This document shows, piece by piece, positions 48,204 through 63,200 of a stretch of 64,000 bases of DNA. The translations under genes were made by a program, and so were the position numbers. The notes below the pieces were generated by a model that saw only the letters and a program-made list of their open reading frames with translations, was not told where the DNA came from and did no database searches. The stretch comes from Amphimedon queenslandica (taxonomy: Eukaryota > Porifera > Demospongiae > Haplosclerida > Niphatidae): NCBI RefSeq assembly GCF_000090795.2, contig NW_003546257.1:463393-527392 (forward strand), written 5' to 3'. The stretch's first letter is position 1, and each line of letters begins with the position of its first letter.

Positions 48204-51200
48204 AGGTGCTAAAGCTGAAGACTCTTTGGATACCTTCCAAACGTGTATTGAGACCATGGAAGCACTGGCCGTTGGGCGTGAGGTTCCTCTTGAAAACCTT
48301 GAGACACTAGCGGAACTATCAGACCCAACCTCAACCAGTGGACAGTTCTTCACTCGACTGAGACAGCTGCTACTGGACATGTCCAATAATCCTGCTAGTG
48401 CTTTACTGGTGCTACCTTCAGAGAACAAGAGGAAGAGGAGGAAAGAGGAGAAAGAAGGTGACATGGAGACGTTAGATGAATACTTCAGAGCAGCAAGAGC
48501 TAATAATACCAGCAAGGTAGAGAGAGAGAGGAAGGGAGAAGGAGATGTGGGGTTGATGATTTTTTGTTAAATTCTTTAGACGACTGCTCTTCTTCTTCAA
48601 AAAGTTCTCAAGGCCAGAGTTAGGAAGACATTTCACAAGCTAAACGTTCATGCTGGTCAGACATTATGAGCATTATCTCTGTCATATTATTATTATTATT
48701 ATTAATTGTATGTCATAAATTAATTTAATCTATTGCTCTTTTAGCTTTGACTCCTGACGAAATTAAAAAGTTCTTTAATCCAGTCTTTACTCAAGCTAAG
48801 CTTTTGTCTGACGTTTACGAAAAAGCTGACAAACTCAAAAAATCAAAGATTAAGCTACCATTTGTGACTGTAAGAAGGACATTTTAAAATTATTTTTAAA
48901 ACTATGTTTTTATAATTTTCTGCTTGTAGGTGTTTCTTGATGAAGTCAATACCTCTTCATGTCTTGGTTTGTTCAAAGAGATTCTCATCGACCGAACTAT
49001 TGATGGACAAGTAAGTAACAAAACTATACATACACACACATAATAGGGATTTAAAAAACAGGCCAATTTCTGAATTTTACCCTGTATATAGCCCATGGTT
49101 TTTTCAAAAAATGGCTCAGAAATCACCCCCAATTTTTATTACATTTTCTGATACATATTGATGTACTTATGCTGTGTAGAAAGTTTGAGCCAATTCCGAC
49201 TTAAATTTTTCGAGTTACAGCCATTTAAAAAAATGGGCCAATTTTTGAAAAAACCCCTGTACTATAGCCCATGGTTTTTTCCAAAAAAGGGCTCCGAAAT
49301 CACCCCCAATTTTTATTACATTTTCTGATACATATTGATGTTCTTATGCTGTGTACAAAGTTTGAGCTGATTCTGACAAGAAATTTTCAAGTTATGACCA
49401 TTTTTAAAAACAGTTTTTTTCAAAAAATGGCTCCAAAATCACCCCAATTTTTTTTCAGGCAATCCCACAGAATGTGTTCATTGTTGCTGCCTGTAATCCT
49501 CACCGTGGTAACAGCATGGTGACACATGCAGCTGAGACGTGGGTCCGAAGTTCCTATTACGTGAGACCCCTGCACCCAACCCTTGAATTCCTTATATGGG
49601 ACTATGGATCCCTCAATGAGCACCAGGAGAGAGACTATATTACCGCCAAACTGAAAATGTTACACCAGCAGCTGCCGAATATTGAGGTCAGTAAACTTGT
49701 GTAGTTTAAATATTAGCTCTTAACACTTTGCCTACACTCCACCATTTTCTCTCCCTCCCCCTTCATCTCTCCTCAGGTGGTTACTCTGACTGATCTCATA
49801 GTTGAGAGTCAGAGCCTAATGAGACGTTACGCTGCTCGTCAGCTCCGGAAGCAAGGGATGAAACCGGAGGAGGTAGAGGTCTCGTCTCACAGCTGCGTGA
49901 GTCAGAGAGACATACAGAGAGTCTTTACATTCTATCAATGGCTCATGAGTGTCTATCGTAACGTGAGACTACACGGACAAAAAGAAGTTGATTATAATCG
50001 TAGAGCAGTCATGGTCTCACTTGGTTAGTAATAGTAATAATAGCATACATGTACATGTATTTATTTATCAAATTTAACCAAATTTATTGGGGGATCTTTA
50101 TGAAGTTCTAAATAAATTAATAACATTATTATTATTACTATATTAGGTATAGTGTATTACATGAGGTTGGATAGTGAGGGTAGGAAGGACTACCAGGCCA
50201 TACTTGATAAGAAGTACAAGCTACCAAACGAAGTCAATTTCACTCAAGCGTTTAACGATGAGCTCAACTGGTTCTGTGAGAGCATAGAGCTGCCTCCAGG
50301 CATAGCAAAGACCCAGGCTCTCAAAGAGAATATATTTGCCGCCATAGTTTGTACAGTGACCCATACCCCTCTCATTATAGTGGGGGCCCCAGGGAGCTCA
50401 AAAACCCTCTCGTTTAATCTGACTATCGCTAATCTCAAAGGACCAGAATCTAAGATGCCACTTTTCCGAAACACAGATATATTCAAATCCCTTGATCCTC
50501 ACTTCTATCAGTGCTCTAGGAGGACCACCTCTAATGAGATACAGACCGTGTTTTCCCGGGCAATCAACCGCCAACGCTCTCACGCCAAGTTCTCTCTCCC
50601 AATATACTGTGTGGTTTTTATGGACGAGGCCGGGCTCCCAGAAGAGAGCCACGAGTCTTTAAAGGTTCTCCACTATCACCTTGATAAACAGGAGGTATCA
50701 TTTGTTGCCATTACCAATCACGTTCTTGATGCTGCTAAAACCAATCGAGCTGTGAGCCTCTTCCGTCCCGAGGTCTCTAGTGATGATCTGAATACTCTCG
50801 CTAAAGGTTGTCTCTGTGATAATCCTCAGAATCCTCCTCCTGAACTGCGTAAGGATCTTGACATCATCGTCCAGTTCTGCCCAGCCTATCGGAGCCTCAT
50901 GGAGAACACTAACATGAAAAAGTTTTTCGGTTTGAGGGACTTCATTCATTTCATTAATTTCCTTCGTCGGAGGCGGACAGACGGACTGACCCCACAACTG
51001 GTCCTAGAAGGACTGGAGAGGAACTTTAACGGAATATATTGGACAGAACCAGGAGAGACTGAGTCGTTTCAATGGCTCTGTCAGCTGTTTCTGGATAAGG
51101 TAAGAGAATATACTAATTATTAATTAATTAATTACGCTTTTATTTTTAGATGAAGACAGTGGATGGCCAGACCCCCATTAGTCTTGACTCAGTCCATCAG

Positions 51201-54200
51201 AGAAGCATTCTTGAAGTATTCCACACTTCATTGCTGGACCGGCCGGAGAGAGGAGGAGGGGAGAATGAGGTTCGTTATAAGCTAATCATTGATCCTTCGG
51301 AGGACAGCAGTTTAGTTCAACTTCTGATGACCTTTGAAGTACTCGACAGAAAGAAGACTCATGTTTATGTCTGTTCTGATTTCCCTGGAGACAGTCAAGT
51401 ACAAAAGGTAGAACTTTACTCTTTGTGAGATTTAGTTTTTATGCATCTGATTCTGAATTTAACTTGTGTCTACACTCTACAGTATTTTTCATTTTAAATA
51501 CATCCACACTATTTTCACTACATGTAGACTTTATTTAATGCTATTTCTCTTATTTTATTATTTCATGTTCCTCTTCTTCCTTAGATCAACACTATAGCTG
51601 CAATACGTCACTCAGCCATTGAAGGTCACACAGTAGTTATGAGTCAGACTGACGATATTCATGAAAGTTTCTACGACCTTTTCAACCAGCGGTTCCGTAG
51701 AATCGATGACCCTGAACACGGTCCTCGTTACTATGCCAACATTGCCATAGGGGCCCATTTGAAACCCTCTCGGGTCCACGGAGACTTCCAATGTGTCGTC
51801 GTTGTACGAGAGAGCGAGGTGAAGGACACGCCCGCTCCATTTTTGAATCGGTTTGAGAAATATTGCATTAGTCACCAGACCCTATTGGCAACAGCTATAC
51901 GACACCTTCCCCCTTGCATCAGAGTAATACTGCAGGCTACTAGGAGAAAGGTGGAATAAATAATATATTTATTTTATTTTATTTTATTTTTATGTTTTTT
52001 CTCTTTTAGCTGGACGAATTCATTAACATTGTTAACGGCAGTAACAGTTTGTATGGTCTTAAAAACGAGACGCTCGACTCTCTCCTCTTGTCACTCCTCC
52101 CACCGTATGGCCACACCTATAAGGCCACACCTCCTGACACCCCAGTAGGAGGTGATAATGTGGATTTGTATTTATTGCAAGAGTTACTTCGTTCATTGAG
52201 AAACTCAGCTGGTTTTGCAGTACCAGTTGTAAGTATACAATATACTTATTTTAAAATTCTGTATTTTTACTTATAGCCTAGTATTTTTGCATAAATTATT
52301 GCAATTTTGTCATTAATTTTTAATTTTTGTATTATATTTTTAGACGACAGTTGGTGAGTTAGAAATGGATGCTAACTACATATTTCCTCTTCTTTGTCGT
52401 GATGCCTCGTTTGATGAAGCACATCAAAACCTCACAATAGAATCAGCTCATCAAGCCGTCTCCGAGGCCCTCAGGGTACTCCACACTGCACCGGACCCCC
52501 AGGACGAGGTCGGGGCTCAAATTGACATGTCCCCAGAGGCTTGTTTAGCGGTGGGCCTCCTCCAGCAGTGGCTCATCCGTCACATGACCAAACAGCTGAT
52601 GAAACTGATGACGTCAGAGGCTGTGACAGTACACAGGAAACAGATACCAGCTTCTTATATTGATAACTACCTCACTCATCAGCAACACTTTAGTCTTAAG
52701 AAACTGATCGACTTTCAGTTAAGAGCATTAGAGTCTTGTAAAGGGTAAGTGAGTCCATGACTCCATTTAATGTACAGTACTGTATGTTCTTATTTTTATT
52801 GCAAGTAGTGAATGTATGTATAGTTAGTTCACTTTGTAAAAGGCTGCAGTGTATTATAATATGATGCTATACCAGTGCAATTTTTAATCAAATATGTCCT
52901 CTTTATTCTTTCTTTAGTGATAATCGTTTGTGTAGCAGTAAAGTTCTATCATATACTCGATCATCTCCCATTATTCATGAACTGCCTTCAAACTTCTCTC
53001 AGTTAGCTGATTCTAAAGGTCTTGATGATAAAAGAGAGAGGACAATCAGTGAACTCATTTATTCACAGCCTGACAAGGTTGTCCTTAGTAAAGTGACGTC
53101 ACTGCAGTCACAGAGTAATGTCCAAGAACTACTAAAGTCTTTTGTACAATCGCAGGATAAGCAGATACTGGTTCTTGTTACTAATATGCAGGTAGGTCAT
53201 GTGAGAGTCATGTGATCAGTATAGTAATGCTTGTATAGCAGGAAAAATAACCAGAAAATTTGTCAAAAGTTTTGGTTCATTTTTTGCAGTTGATCATGTA
53301 CAAAATGAAGCAAAATTACAGCTTTTATGTTGTCAATTTTTTCACATTAATATACTGGCATTATTGTGTGTGTATCACCATAGGAAGTGAAGCAGGATAC
53401 TGTTAATCACCTTCGTGTTATGATTGAAGAAGCAGAGACTCTAGCTGTACCAACGTCCTGTAAATTATTCGTACTTTTGCTTCACTTCCCTCCCGCCATG
53501 TTCTTTGATGCCTGCTATCCGTCTCTCTTCCTAAGAGGGTGGAGTCATTATTATTTGGATTCTATTGGGCGGAGCTCCAGTGCTCATCCTGGAACCCTTG
53601 ACATCGAGGAGTGGTTCCAACGGTGCTGCTTCCCCGAGAAAGGTAAGAGAGAGGGAGAGAAGAGAGCTTAATACTAGTAGATGTATTTATGCGTGCATCA
53701 TGAACTATGGGATTTATTTATAAGTGATAATACATACACGTTATTAAAATTCTCTCTCTCTTTCTCTCTTTAGTATTTGCTGAGGATACATTAATGAAAT
53801 CATCTCATCATCTCCTGAAAGGTGTCATACCAGTTCTTGCCTCTCACGTCAATTATGGTACTCGTTCAAATGGCCCCTTTACCCGACCTATGAAAGCCTC
53901 AGAACGAAATAACAAACTAAAAGAACTTTTAGAAGAAAAGGGTCTTGGGCCTAAACTACTCTCCGTGTTCCGATCATTTTGGAAACCCTCTGTGATGGTT
54001 GAGCACTTGGAGAGGGCGGCCATATTTACTCAATCTCACGAATCAAGTCTTAATATCACTGACGCTGTTCAGACGATATTTCAATCAATATTCACTGATT
54101 TCATGATCGTCATGATGAGTAGAATCAACGAGAATCGTAACATTGACGTTCTCTTCTCTCCCGATGGTTCTTCGGAGGCTGTTAACAAACTCTTCCTAGC

Positions 54201-57200
54201 TCTTATTGACTCTGTTAACGTTCCAAAGTTTGATAACCTAAAACTGCTTGCTTCTTCTTTGCCTGTCCCTAAACCACAGGAGCATCAGCCATCATTCCCT
54301 TTCTTTAAGTAAGCTTTTGTCATGTACATATGCAGAAGCTTTAAAATACTGTAAAACTACAAATTTTAGCGTGCTACTTATTTTAGCGATATTAGCGAAG
54401 AGCCTAAACACGCTAAATTTAATATTCGCTAATAAAAACACCTGGTCACGTGATCACAAAATGTCGCTGATACCATAGATACAGTATCTATGCAGACACT
54501 ATACTATAGTGGATAGCTCTCTTCTGCTCGGTCGGCAACGCTACCAGAGGAAGGAGAACCCAGTGGAGCAACAGCAGCAGCTAACAGAAAAGTGGGAAAG
54601 GTTTAATGATACGCCAAATTTAATAGTCGCTAATTTGACATTTAAGCATAAACGCTAAATAAAATAGCCGCTAATATTAATAGGTTTACAGTACATGTAA
54701 AAAGGAACCAATATTTACAATGTACATGTATTAGCTCAATCTTTATCAACTTTCACTCTCCTTTCTTGTTAGTTTGGTGTATAAGGACATGGAGAAGTTG
54801 ATAGATGAAGCAAAAATAGCTCGTGGACAGCAGGAGAATATATTAGAGGAAGCTGGGATTGAGGGCGAGACCCCACCCCCTTCGTCAAACTTTCAAGGTG
54901 ACTTTGAGGCTGGAATAAAGGCAGTCGCTGATCATGTTATTCAAAGGATAGAACGAGAAATTCAGGTACAGTAGTTATTAGGTAGTTATTGGTGATGATA
55001 TTTGAGGAGAGAAATATATGGCCATTTTCTGACAATTTCCCTGTACTATAGCCCATGGTTTTTTCCGAAAAATGGCTCCGAAATCACCCCCAATTTTTAT
55101 TACATTTTCTGATGCATATTGATGTACTTATGCCATGTAGAAAGTTTGAGGCGATTTCGACAAGAAATTTTCGAGTTACGGCCATTTTTAAAAACGGGCC
55201 AATTTTCAAAAACTACCCAAGGCTATAGCCCATGGTTTTTTCTAAAAAATGGCTCCGAAGTCACCCCCAATTTTTGTTACATTTTCTGATGCATATTGAT
55301 GTACTTATGCCATGTAGAAAGTTTGAGGCGATTTCGACAAGAAATTTTCGAGTTACGGCCATTTTTAAAAACGGGCCAATTTTCAAAAACTACCCAAGGC
55401 TATAGCCCATGGTTTTTTCCGAAAAATGGCTCCAAAATCACCCCCAATTTTTATTACATTTTCTGATACATATTGATGTACTTATGCTGCGTAGAAAGTT
55501 TGAGGCTATTCCGACAAGAAATTTTTGAGTTATGGCCATTTTAAAATGACAATTTTATTAATAATATTTTCTGTAGGGAACACTATCAAAGAAGCCAGCT
55601 GTCTTCACTGCCCTGTCATTATTCAACGCTGAGTCTGAGGAACTCTGGACTAGATACTTTACTGATTTCATTCACAACTGCCTCCATCTTGAAGGAGGAG
55701 TAACATCACTGTCCCATCGTATAATCTGTGCCTTCTTCTCAGACCTATACTCCCAGCCTCCAATCTATCGTCTGGTCTATTTACATATTTACGTCGAATA
55801 CAACAAGCTGAGTCTTGGGAACATTGCCTCCTTACTGCGTCCTCTAGAGAGGATCTGGCACGTTGCCGAGGAGGCCCCTAGTCGTTTGACACCCAAATCA
55901 CAATCTCCTGCCAGAGAGTTCATAGCTGCCATTGAACAGACTAAGATTCCTTTCGGTGATCCTCAGAAATTAAGTCAGTTTGTCGTGTCGGCACTTTTCT
56001 CTTCTCTTGTCGGGTCCGTCTATCCTAAGGAGAAAGTTGAAGGAGATGATGACGATAATGGTAGGTAGTATTGTATGTGTGTGCTGGTTTTATTTTCCCC
56101 TCCTCTAGGTTTTAATTTTGATATTCTTTACGACTGGTACAATGCTTATCTTCAAGTAATGACAATGCCAGCCCTAGTAGTCCATCTTTACTCCACTCCA
56201 CTGCCTCCTGAGGAAGAAGCAAAGTTCAATATAATGCAGAGTTCTTTCTTGTTCATTCACAGCTCAACGAGACAATCAAAAGAGACGCTCAATAAATCTA
56301 CAGAAATATCCATCAATTTACTGACTCAATACTTCTATAGAAATTTGACAGTAAATGATATAATTAATGTCCTATTTCATTTGATTTTTGCCTGATTTTT
56401 ATTCCTTTTATTTTTGCAATCTGCAGTGTCCTTAATAATTTAATTCTATTTCATCTTTCTCTCTCTCTCTCTTAGTTAAAGGATAACACACAGGTACCTC
56501 GTCTCAACGAATGTGCTAACGTTCTTGCTGAACTCATTAAGAAATCAACCGATACCAAGGTGCCACAAATTGAGCTCTTTCGTAGAATAATCGAAGGACT
56601 TTTTGAGCACTTCTTTTCACAGCATAAGTAATTATTATTTTTTAAGTAAATATTTCAATTATTTTTCTCGTTAGAACAAACTTCCATCCTGATGATCGTG
56701 ATTGGTTTCTGAAACTAGCCAACGCTCAGCAGGAATGGCGAGCATCAGATCAGCTCCTTAACGAAGTGGTAGTCAGTTCCAGTTATTCCGGTGATTTGGT
56801 CTCGGCTATGGAGTCATCGTTACAAAGAACTCGCTATAGACCCCACATAATGGCCGACATACCCTCAGGCTGTGTGTCCATGTTCGTCTTCAAGATGTAT
56901 CTCTCACGTATCCTTGGGGTATGTGAGCAACAAGAGCAGCAAACATTAAGTGAAGACACTTCAACTCAATCCACTGACCTCTCTTACAGTGGTCCGTTGC
57001 TTATGTATCAACCTGATGTAAGTATGGGCGGGGCTTTGTTGTATAAAGGGGTGTGTCTTGAATATGTATCAATTTTGTGAGACTTTAATTAAATGATGTA
57101 TGTATTTATATTTTAATTCTTTAAAGGCTCGTCAACATGTTGCTGAAGTCCTCTCAGCTGATAGTAATGGTGACGAGGCCTCATGCTATGTGCCAGTGTT

Positions 57201-60200
57201 CTATCAAGACTGTAAAGCATTGAAGAAACAAACTGACGTAATTTACAACCGAACCATAAAATACTATTATTAATAATTTATCATCTTTGTTATGTTAGAG
57301 TCGCCTGATGCAGCAGCCATTGTGCCATTTGTATTTCCTGACCTTGCTGGAGCATTTAATGGCCGAGCCAAGAGACGTGAACAGTTTAGTTAGGCTAGTC
57401 GGCACCATCAGTCAAGTAAAGGAGAAGACATTTTTAATATTTTATTTATTTATTCTTTTTTTTCTTTCTTCAGTTGTATAGGCCCCAGTCCATACCAACT
57501 GGTGAGAAGATGCTCCTCCATATTGAGAAGCAAGCTGTAGTTCAGTGTCTATTGAAACAAGTGGCAGTTCTGTTTAACTGTGATCCAAATAAGCCAATCA
57601 AGAATAAAGATGTGAGTTCTATAGCACTAGAATTACATGTATATGTACATGTACAGTGTAATGGTATCATGATACATATACTGTATTCATTCCCTATAGT
57701 TGACTCCAGTGATTGATGAGCTCAATGAGATATTGAGTGAGGAATCAATGGGCGGAGGATTAGGAGGAGGGCACCACCTCTCGCTGGGTATGCACCTCCT
57801 CCGTCACCTCAACAGTGCCAGGAAGTTCACAGAATTATTAACCACAAGATATCAGCACCTCCAGGACATACAGTGTATGCAGGGATTCCACCAGCAGCTT
57901 AAAGTATGTTTTGTGAATGTGAGGAGGGCTACAGTATATCCTCTAATAAAGTGTTATTATAATTTTGCAATCGTTCCTATTTTTAGACCCAGTCTGAGAG
58001 TAAGCCTTACCTGTTTCCGTTCATGCAAGTTAATGATGAGAGTCAGCTCAGTAAACTCTATCATCAGGTGAAGACTGCCATGCTTGCCGTGGATCAGAGC
58101 AGGGGATCACAGGCGGCCATTGACCAGCTGGTTAAGATTGCTGACGACTGGTAAGAGAGAGAACTTATTAGGAGATGGTATTTTTGATTTTTCTTTTTTT
58201 AGTTCAAAAGTTCCTCGTAAACAATCAAGAGTAACGGACTCGGGTGTGCCCCAAATTGAAAAGAAATTTGCATTCCGAATGATGCTCTGGCTAGTCAGCT
58301 ATTATGACTTTTTCTTTGCAAAAGTATGCATGCAGAAAAAGGTTTCATTTTTGTTTGATTATTTGATGATAGAAAACCTCTCGACCCGTGAGTCTTGTAA
58401 TAGCCCAGCAGCTCAAGCCTTACATCAAAGATGACGGAGTCATAAGACTTATACAGTGCTTCCTGTACCCTCGCTGGCTTATCAAGAAACCTGAATCACC
58501 GATACCGCTAAGAGAGGATGCACCTGTGAGTACTTAAATGATTATCATGTGACTGTTTATGGTATTCATGTGATTGTCATGTGATTGTGTATTCTTTTTA
58601 AGGTTTTACAAATGGGTCCTAATGGACGCGTTGCAAAGGTTCAGCATGAAGGGGAAGAGGTGGATCCTCTTTATGAATTATTAGTGCCGCCTCAACTGAG
58701 ACCAAGAGGTAAGGGGAAGGAAGCTATCGTCATCATGATCGTTATACGTGTACCAAGTTAAAACACTGTAATCTGATTCTTTCCTTCATTATCTATAGAT
58801 CAGTCAGAACTGGACATGTGCCATTGTCTTGCTAACCTTATTGCTACTATACTTGGCTGTCAGCCTCAGTCTAATCACTTGTGGTATCATTTGTTCTCTC
58901 CTCATGAGCTTAAAGACACCTACATGACTGGATTCATGGTACATATCTTAATCCTATTCTATTCTTTATTTGAGAGATAGCTGCTATATCCTCTGCTTCA
59001 AGCACATTTTATTTCTATTTTTTATATTTTTTATTGTTAGTATAAATCAAAGATAAGCCCAGAGGGTCTGTTGTACGACTGTGGTGTTGAATTGACAGCT
59101 GATGGTCAATATGGCCGACCAGACTACATTGCTCATGCCACCAGAGGAACTTACACTCTTCACTCGCTCTACTTCTTACTTTGGGCCAACTTTGGAGCAT
59201 TCAGCATCTCTTTATTAACACAAACTGAAGTAAGTAAATAATAATAATAATAATTATTATAATTATTATTATTATTAATACTGAATGATTTGTGTTTAAT
59301 TTTATCAGTCACAGAATCGTATTCATGGTGACATTATCTCTGACTGGCAGGCAGTGAGACATTACTGTGTATCGCAGTTGAGGACAATGTGGGCACACAT
59401 GAGAAATAATCTCGGGGTTTCTGATGAAGAGAGGTCCTTCCTCGTCACTCGCTGTTTGATGAACATGTATCAGATCAACAGTGATCCTAACATTAATCTA
59501 ATCGGGAAGATGAGAACCATGGAAGAACTTAATGAGTATGAGAGTATGTGGCATAACAGGATATTCGTACCTGCTAGACTGGAACTGAGGGAAAAGGTAA
59601 GCTTCTTAATTTATGATCATGGTACTGAAACATTTCTTCTCTCTTAGTTCTCTCAGTATGAGATACTGTGGCAGAATCAGCTCTTTGTTAACATAAGGTA
59701 ATGAACAGTAAAAGTGATAACGATAATGAATACTTTTCTCTCTTTCTTTCAGACATCTTGAGTCCTGTTATCCTAAATTCCCGAGTGAAAAAGATTTTGT
59801 TAATGTCATTCAAGGAGAAAGTGGAGGTAATGATGGAGAAGGATCTACTGGCGTTGGAATGTTGCAAAGATTTGTACTGGAAAAGGAAAGATTACAGGTC
59901 AGTAATAAATTAATGATACAATTAGAACTGTCTCTTCTCTTCATGTAGGTTGGAGGCCAGTTGCTGCCAGACCTCATCCAACTCTATCAATGGATTCACA
60001 CTCATCTCTCTCATCTTGTCTCTCTGGAAAGAGCTTACAATAAACTTACCATCGGTCGTGTCATCAAGCTGGCCAGTCGTCACAGTTACCCTGGACTCCT
60101 TGATCTTTACCAGAGGGTCAAAGGTGCTGCATAAGTATATTTTTAATTTTATTATACTCATTGTTATTTTAGATAAGTATAATCAGTATGTTGAGCTTGT

Positions 60201-63200
60201 GGGTGGAGCTATAGGTCAGGGGGCGTGTGCAGCAGTGAGGAGAGGTAACAGGATGTACGTTATTGCTGATGACCTTCCGTTCCTTCACTTCCTCTCCGAT
60301 TCTCAAGTAAGAGAAAGAAAATGGCTACTGCATACAAATTCGCATCTTGTCTGGCCTACCTGTACATGTATATACATGTATATCATCAGTGTTTTAAATT
60401 AAAACTTAACAAATGTTAATTCTAAATTCTTTTTTCCAGGATGAAGGTGATGGTAATGATTGGTTGTACACTGTCATTGAGGACATTGTTGGATCACAGA
60501 ACCTGCTGGTTCAGTCATTGTACGTTAACGTGGAGGGAGAGAGGGACCATCCATTGGCTCGTTTGCTTCCAGAAACTACTTATATATACGGAACTGAGGC
60601 TAATGAACACAGCTGCATAGTTGGGAAACAAAGCAGGTGAGGGATGAAGTTATAGACTTACTTTTATTTGTAATTCAATGTTCTAAATTTTGTACCATTT
60701 TAGGTACATTGTGTATGCTAATTATATGTACTGATTTATAATTGTATCTATTTCTTTTTAAAATAATTCTAAATTGTTTATATGCTTTGTACATTTATTT
60801 GTTTTAATGCTCTTATTTTCGCTCTTTTTAACAATAGTCATCGTACTATTAGTGAGTTTCTCCAGTTGGTTCGCTGCAGAATAGAGTCCAATGGTTTTAC
60901 GAGTACGTCTTACATCAGAGGGACTCCAACTTTACTGCGCTCCACTCCAAAGTTAATGTCAATAACTGACGAAAGATCACTACCTATTACTCATCTCTCT
61001 TTCAATCTGCCCCAGCTGCAAGAAGTTATTGTCCGCCATTATCTGTCCGGAAAACCCATCATACGAGACGTATCCAGTTTAAGAACTCTCTTCAAGTTCC
61101 GTCACTCTAAAGCTCCCGTCATTAAAAGAACAGTCTCAGAGTAAGTGGGTGTGCCTTAATTATATCTTGGGGGCGGAGTTTATATTCAAGTTTTAAATTG
61201 GTATTTTATTTTTATTTTTAGTCCAATGGGTGGGGCCTACAGCCTGTCGTCTATTGAGGACACACTCCACCCTTCCCTCCAGTCTCCGCTGCAACCTAAC
61301 CTTGAGAGGAGATTAGAATATGACTTCCATAATTGCTCTTATCATTCCCTGACTGAGATTGTTGTTGGTCTAAAGACAGCACTGGGCCATCTTGTCAAGG
61401 TCAGTTACATCAAAAAGGAATTGATTTAATGGTCTTGGGCCAAATTTAGATTTTCCCAGGAGTACAGAGTATTTCATCAATTAAATTATTATTATTATTA
61501 CTATTTATTATTATTAGGTAATACCACGTGATGGTTCAGTAAATCAACAGACACAGAACAGTTTGCTCCGTTCCTTCTTGTGCAATCAGTTTGAAGAACA
61601 GCAACTGCACGATGAGAGTAACAGAAAGACTAACATACTAAATGAAATTGGAATTAGAAAGTAAGCAAAAAAGCAAGTACATGTATACACAGGAAGAGTA
61701 TTAGAGCAAGGACCATTGCTTTTCTGTTTTTCTGTATATATGACCATGGAGAAACTTCTTTTATTTAAAAAAATTTTTCTATATAGCTTTTATTTTTTAA
61801 TCTTTATTTAATTTATTTTTATAGCTTAACTGTAGCACAGACTAGCTTCCTGGAGAGTCTTCCTTTATGCTTTGTGTATGCTTCACTCTCCCTCTTTCTC
61901 CGCTGGGTCAAGGAAGGGTTTTATGACTTCAGTTTTCTACCAGTTGCACTTAAAGTTCATCTCTTACAAGAAGACTCTGTGACTATTGATGAAATACCAG
62001 CTGCTTTTAACGGCACTTGGTCTCAGTTACTATCAGAGTTGAAGGGACTTAATGAGGTCCTTATTCACGTTGAAGCTTATTTGATTAAGGAAGTGAATGA
62101 GGAGGCTAGTCATAGGGTAAGAACCTGGTAATTAGACTCCTAATTAGATTCTCTCATTCTCACCAGAAGCCAATGATGTCTGTATTGAAGGAGCTAGGTT
62201 TATTAGAAGATGAGGAGATATTGAAATTGATTCCTGATACAGTGTCTGTGCATCATTATGTACAACTGAGGCTACATTTAAGAAGGTATATGAAAATAAT
62301 GAATAAACACAAAAAGTTCAGTTCATTAATATCACTACATTTCACCTCTTGTAGGTTGATATCAAGTGTAGAGCAGAGACTAGCAATTGAGTCCTCACTA
62401 TTGCCTGATCACAGTTCAACAGTGTGGACTGAATATGTTGACAACTTGTGGAATGATTATCTTACTAACCTCAGAGATGAAGGCAAGAATCCATCATCTT
62501 ATTACACTTTATTGTTCACATTCTGCAGGTTTTATGTATATTGATCCAGCACTGCTGAATGAAGACATTACTGGTGGCTATGGTTTTTGTGGTGAGGATT
62601 CTGACACAGACAGCACCAGTGGTTTAGCTGATGTTTTGAATGATGATAATATCATTGTACCTGGTGCATCAGCTACAATGTATGATCAAGACTCATATGA
62701 GCCCATATCAATGGATTACAATGATCCTAATTTACTCCTTAATAATTCTTTGACAACTCTCAATAGTGGATTCACTACAATGGCTGGAGTGGGTCATGAA
62801 GTACAGGACACTTTAAGACGAGGTTTAGAAGATCCACAGTTGAGAGAGGAAATGCTGAAATTAATAACACAAAAGAAAGGTATAGAAAAGTTTATGCTTT
62901 ATGTACATGCATGGTCAAAAATATTGAACTATATATATAGCTTCCTTATAAAGTAGTTGTAAAAATGGATCCAGGAGGGTGTATATAATTATTGTCATAT
63001 CTTGCACATAGATGTAGAAGATCAAGCAACTCAAGCAAGAGAATACACTCCTGATAAAATAGCTGATTTTCTAGCCAGCATCAATCTTGGACAGTATGCT
63101 CAAGTTTTTCTTGATGAGGAAATAAATGGGTCACTACTTCTCTCGGCGGGTCGTGAAGTATTTTCTGATCTTGGAGTAGCCAGTGCTGTCCATAGCACTC

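Larger units (their letters stand above)
45820..51107 (+). other. AAA+ motor core of the RNF213-like protein
   Basis: Part of the giant gene. AAA2: GHAGDGKTHHI at about 45915. AAA3: KGETGVGKTALVDMLSRLW at about 47975-48030, Walker B VFLDEVNTSSCLGLFKE at about 48929-48980, then VFIVAACNPHR, the sensor stretch, at 49475. AAA4: VGAPGSSKTLSFNLTIANL at about 50380-50435, Walker B CVVFMDEAGLPEES at about 50610-50650, then SFVAITNHVLDAAKTNRAV. AAA5-like helices: FGLRDFIHFINFLRRRR. Human RNF213 has the same order, with AAA3 and AAA4 the active sites. Lys and Asp/Glu of both are present, so ATP hydrolysis is plausible. Confidence 0.85.

Noticed and set aside
48049-48240. Poly-asparagine frame on the minus strand
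   Set aside because: Antisense translation of the (TTA)n microsatellite inside the RNF213-like gene.
49271-49522. Open frame over the 177-bp repeat units
   Set aside because: Recurs wherever the repeat recurs and shifts frame between units; no sign of coding selection.
55577-56630. Hidden RING finger in the RNF213-like protein
   Set aside because: I read the exons and the short introns around the expected place in the coding strand and saw no CX2C...CX2C pattern; only scattered single Cys.
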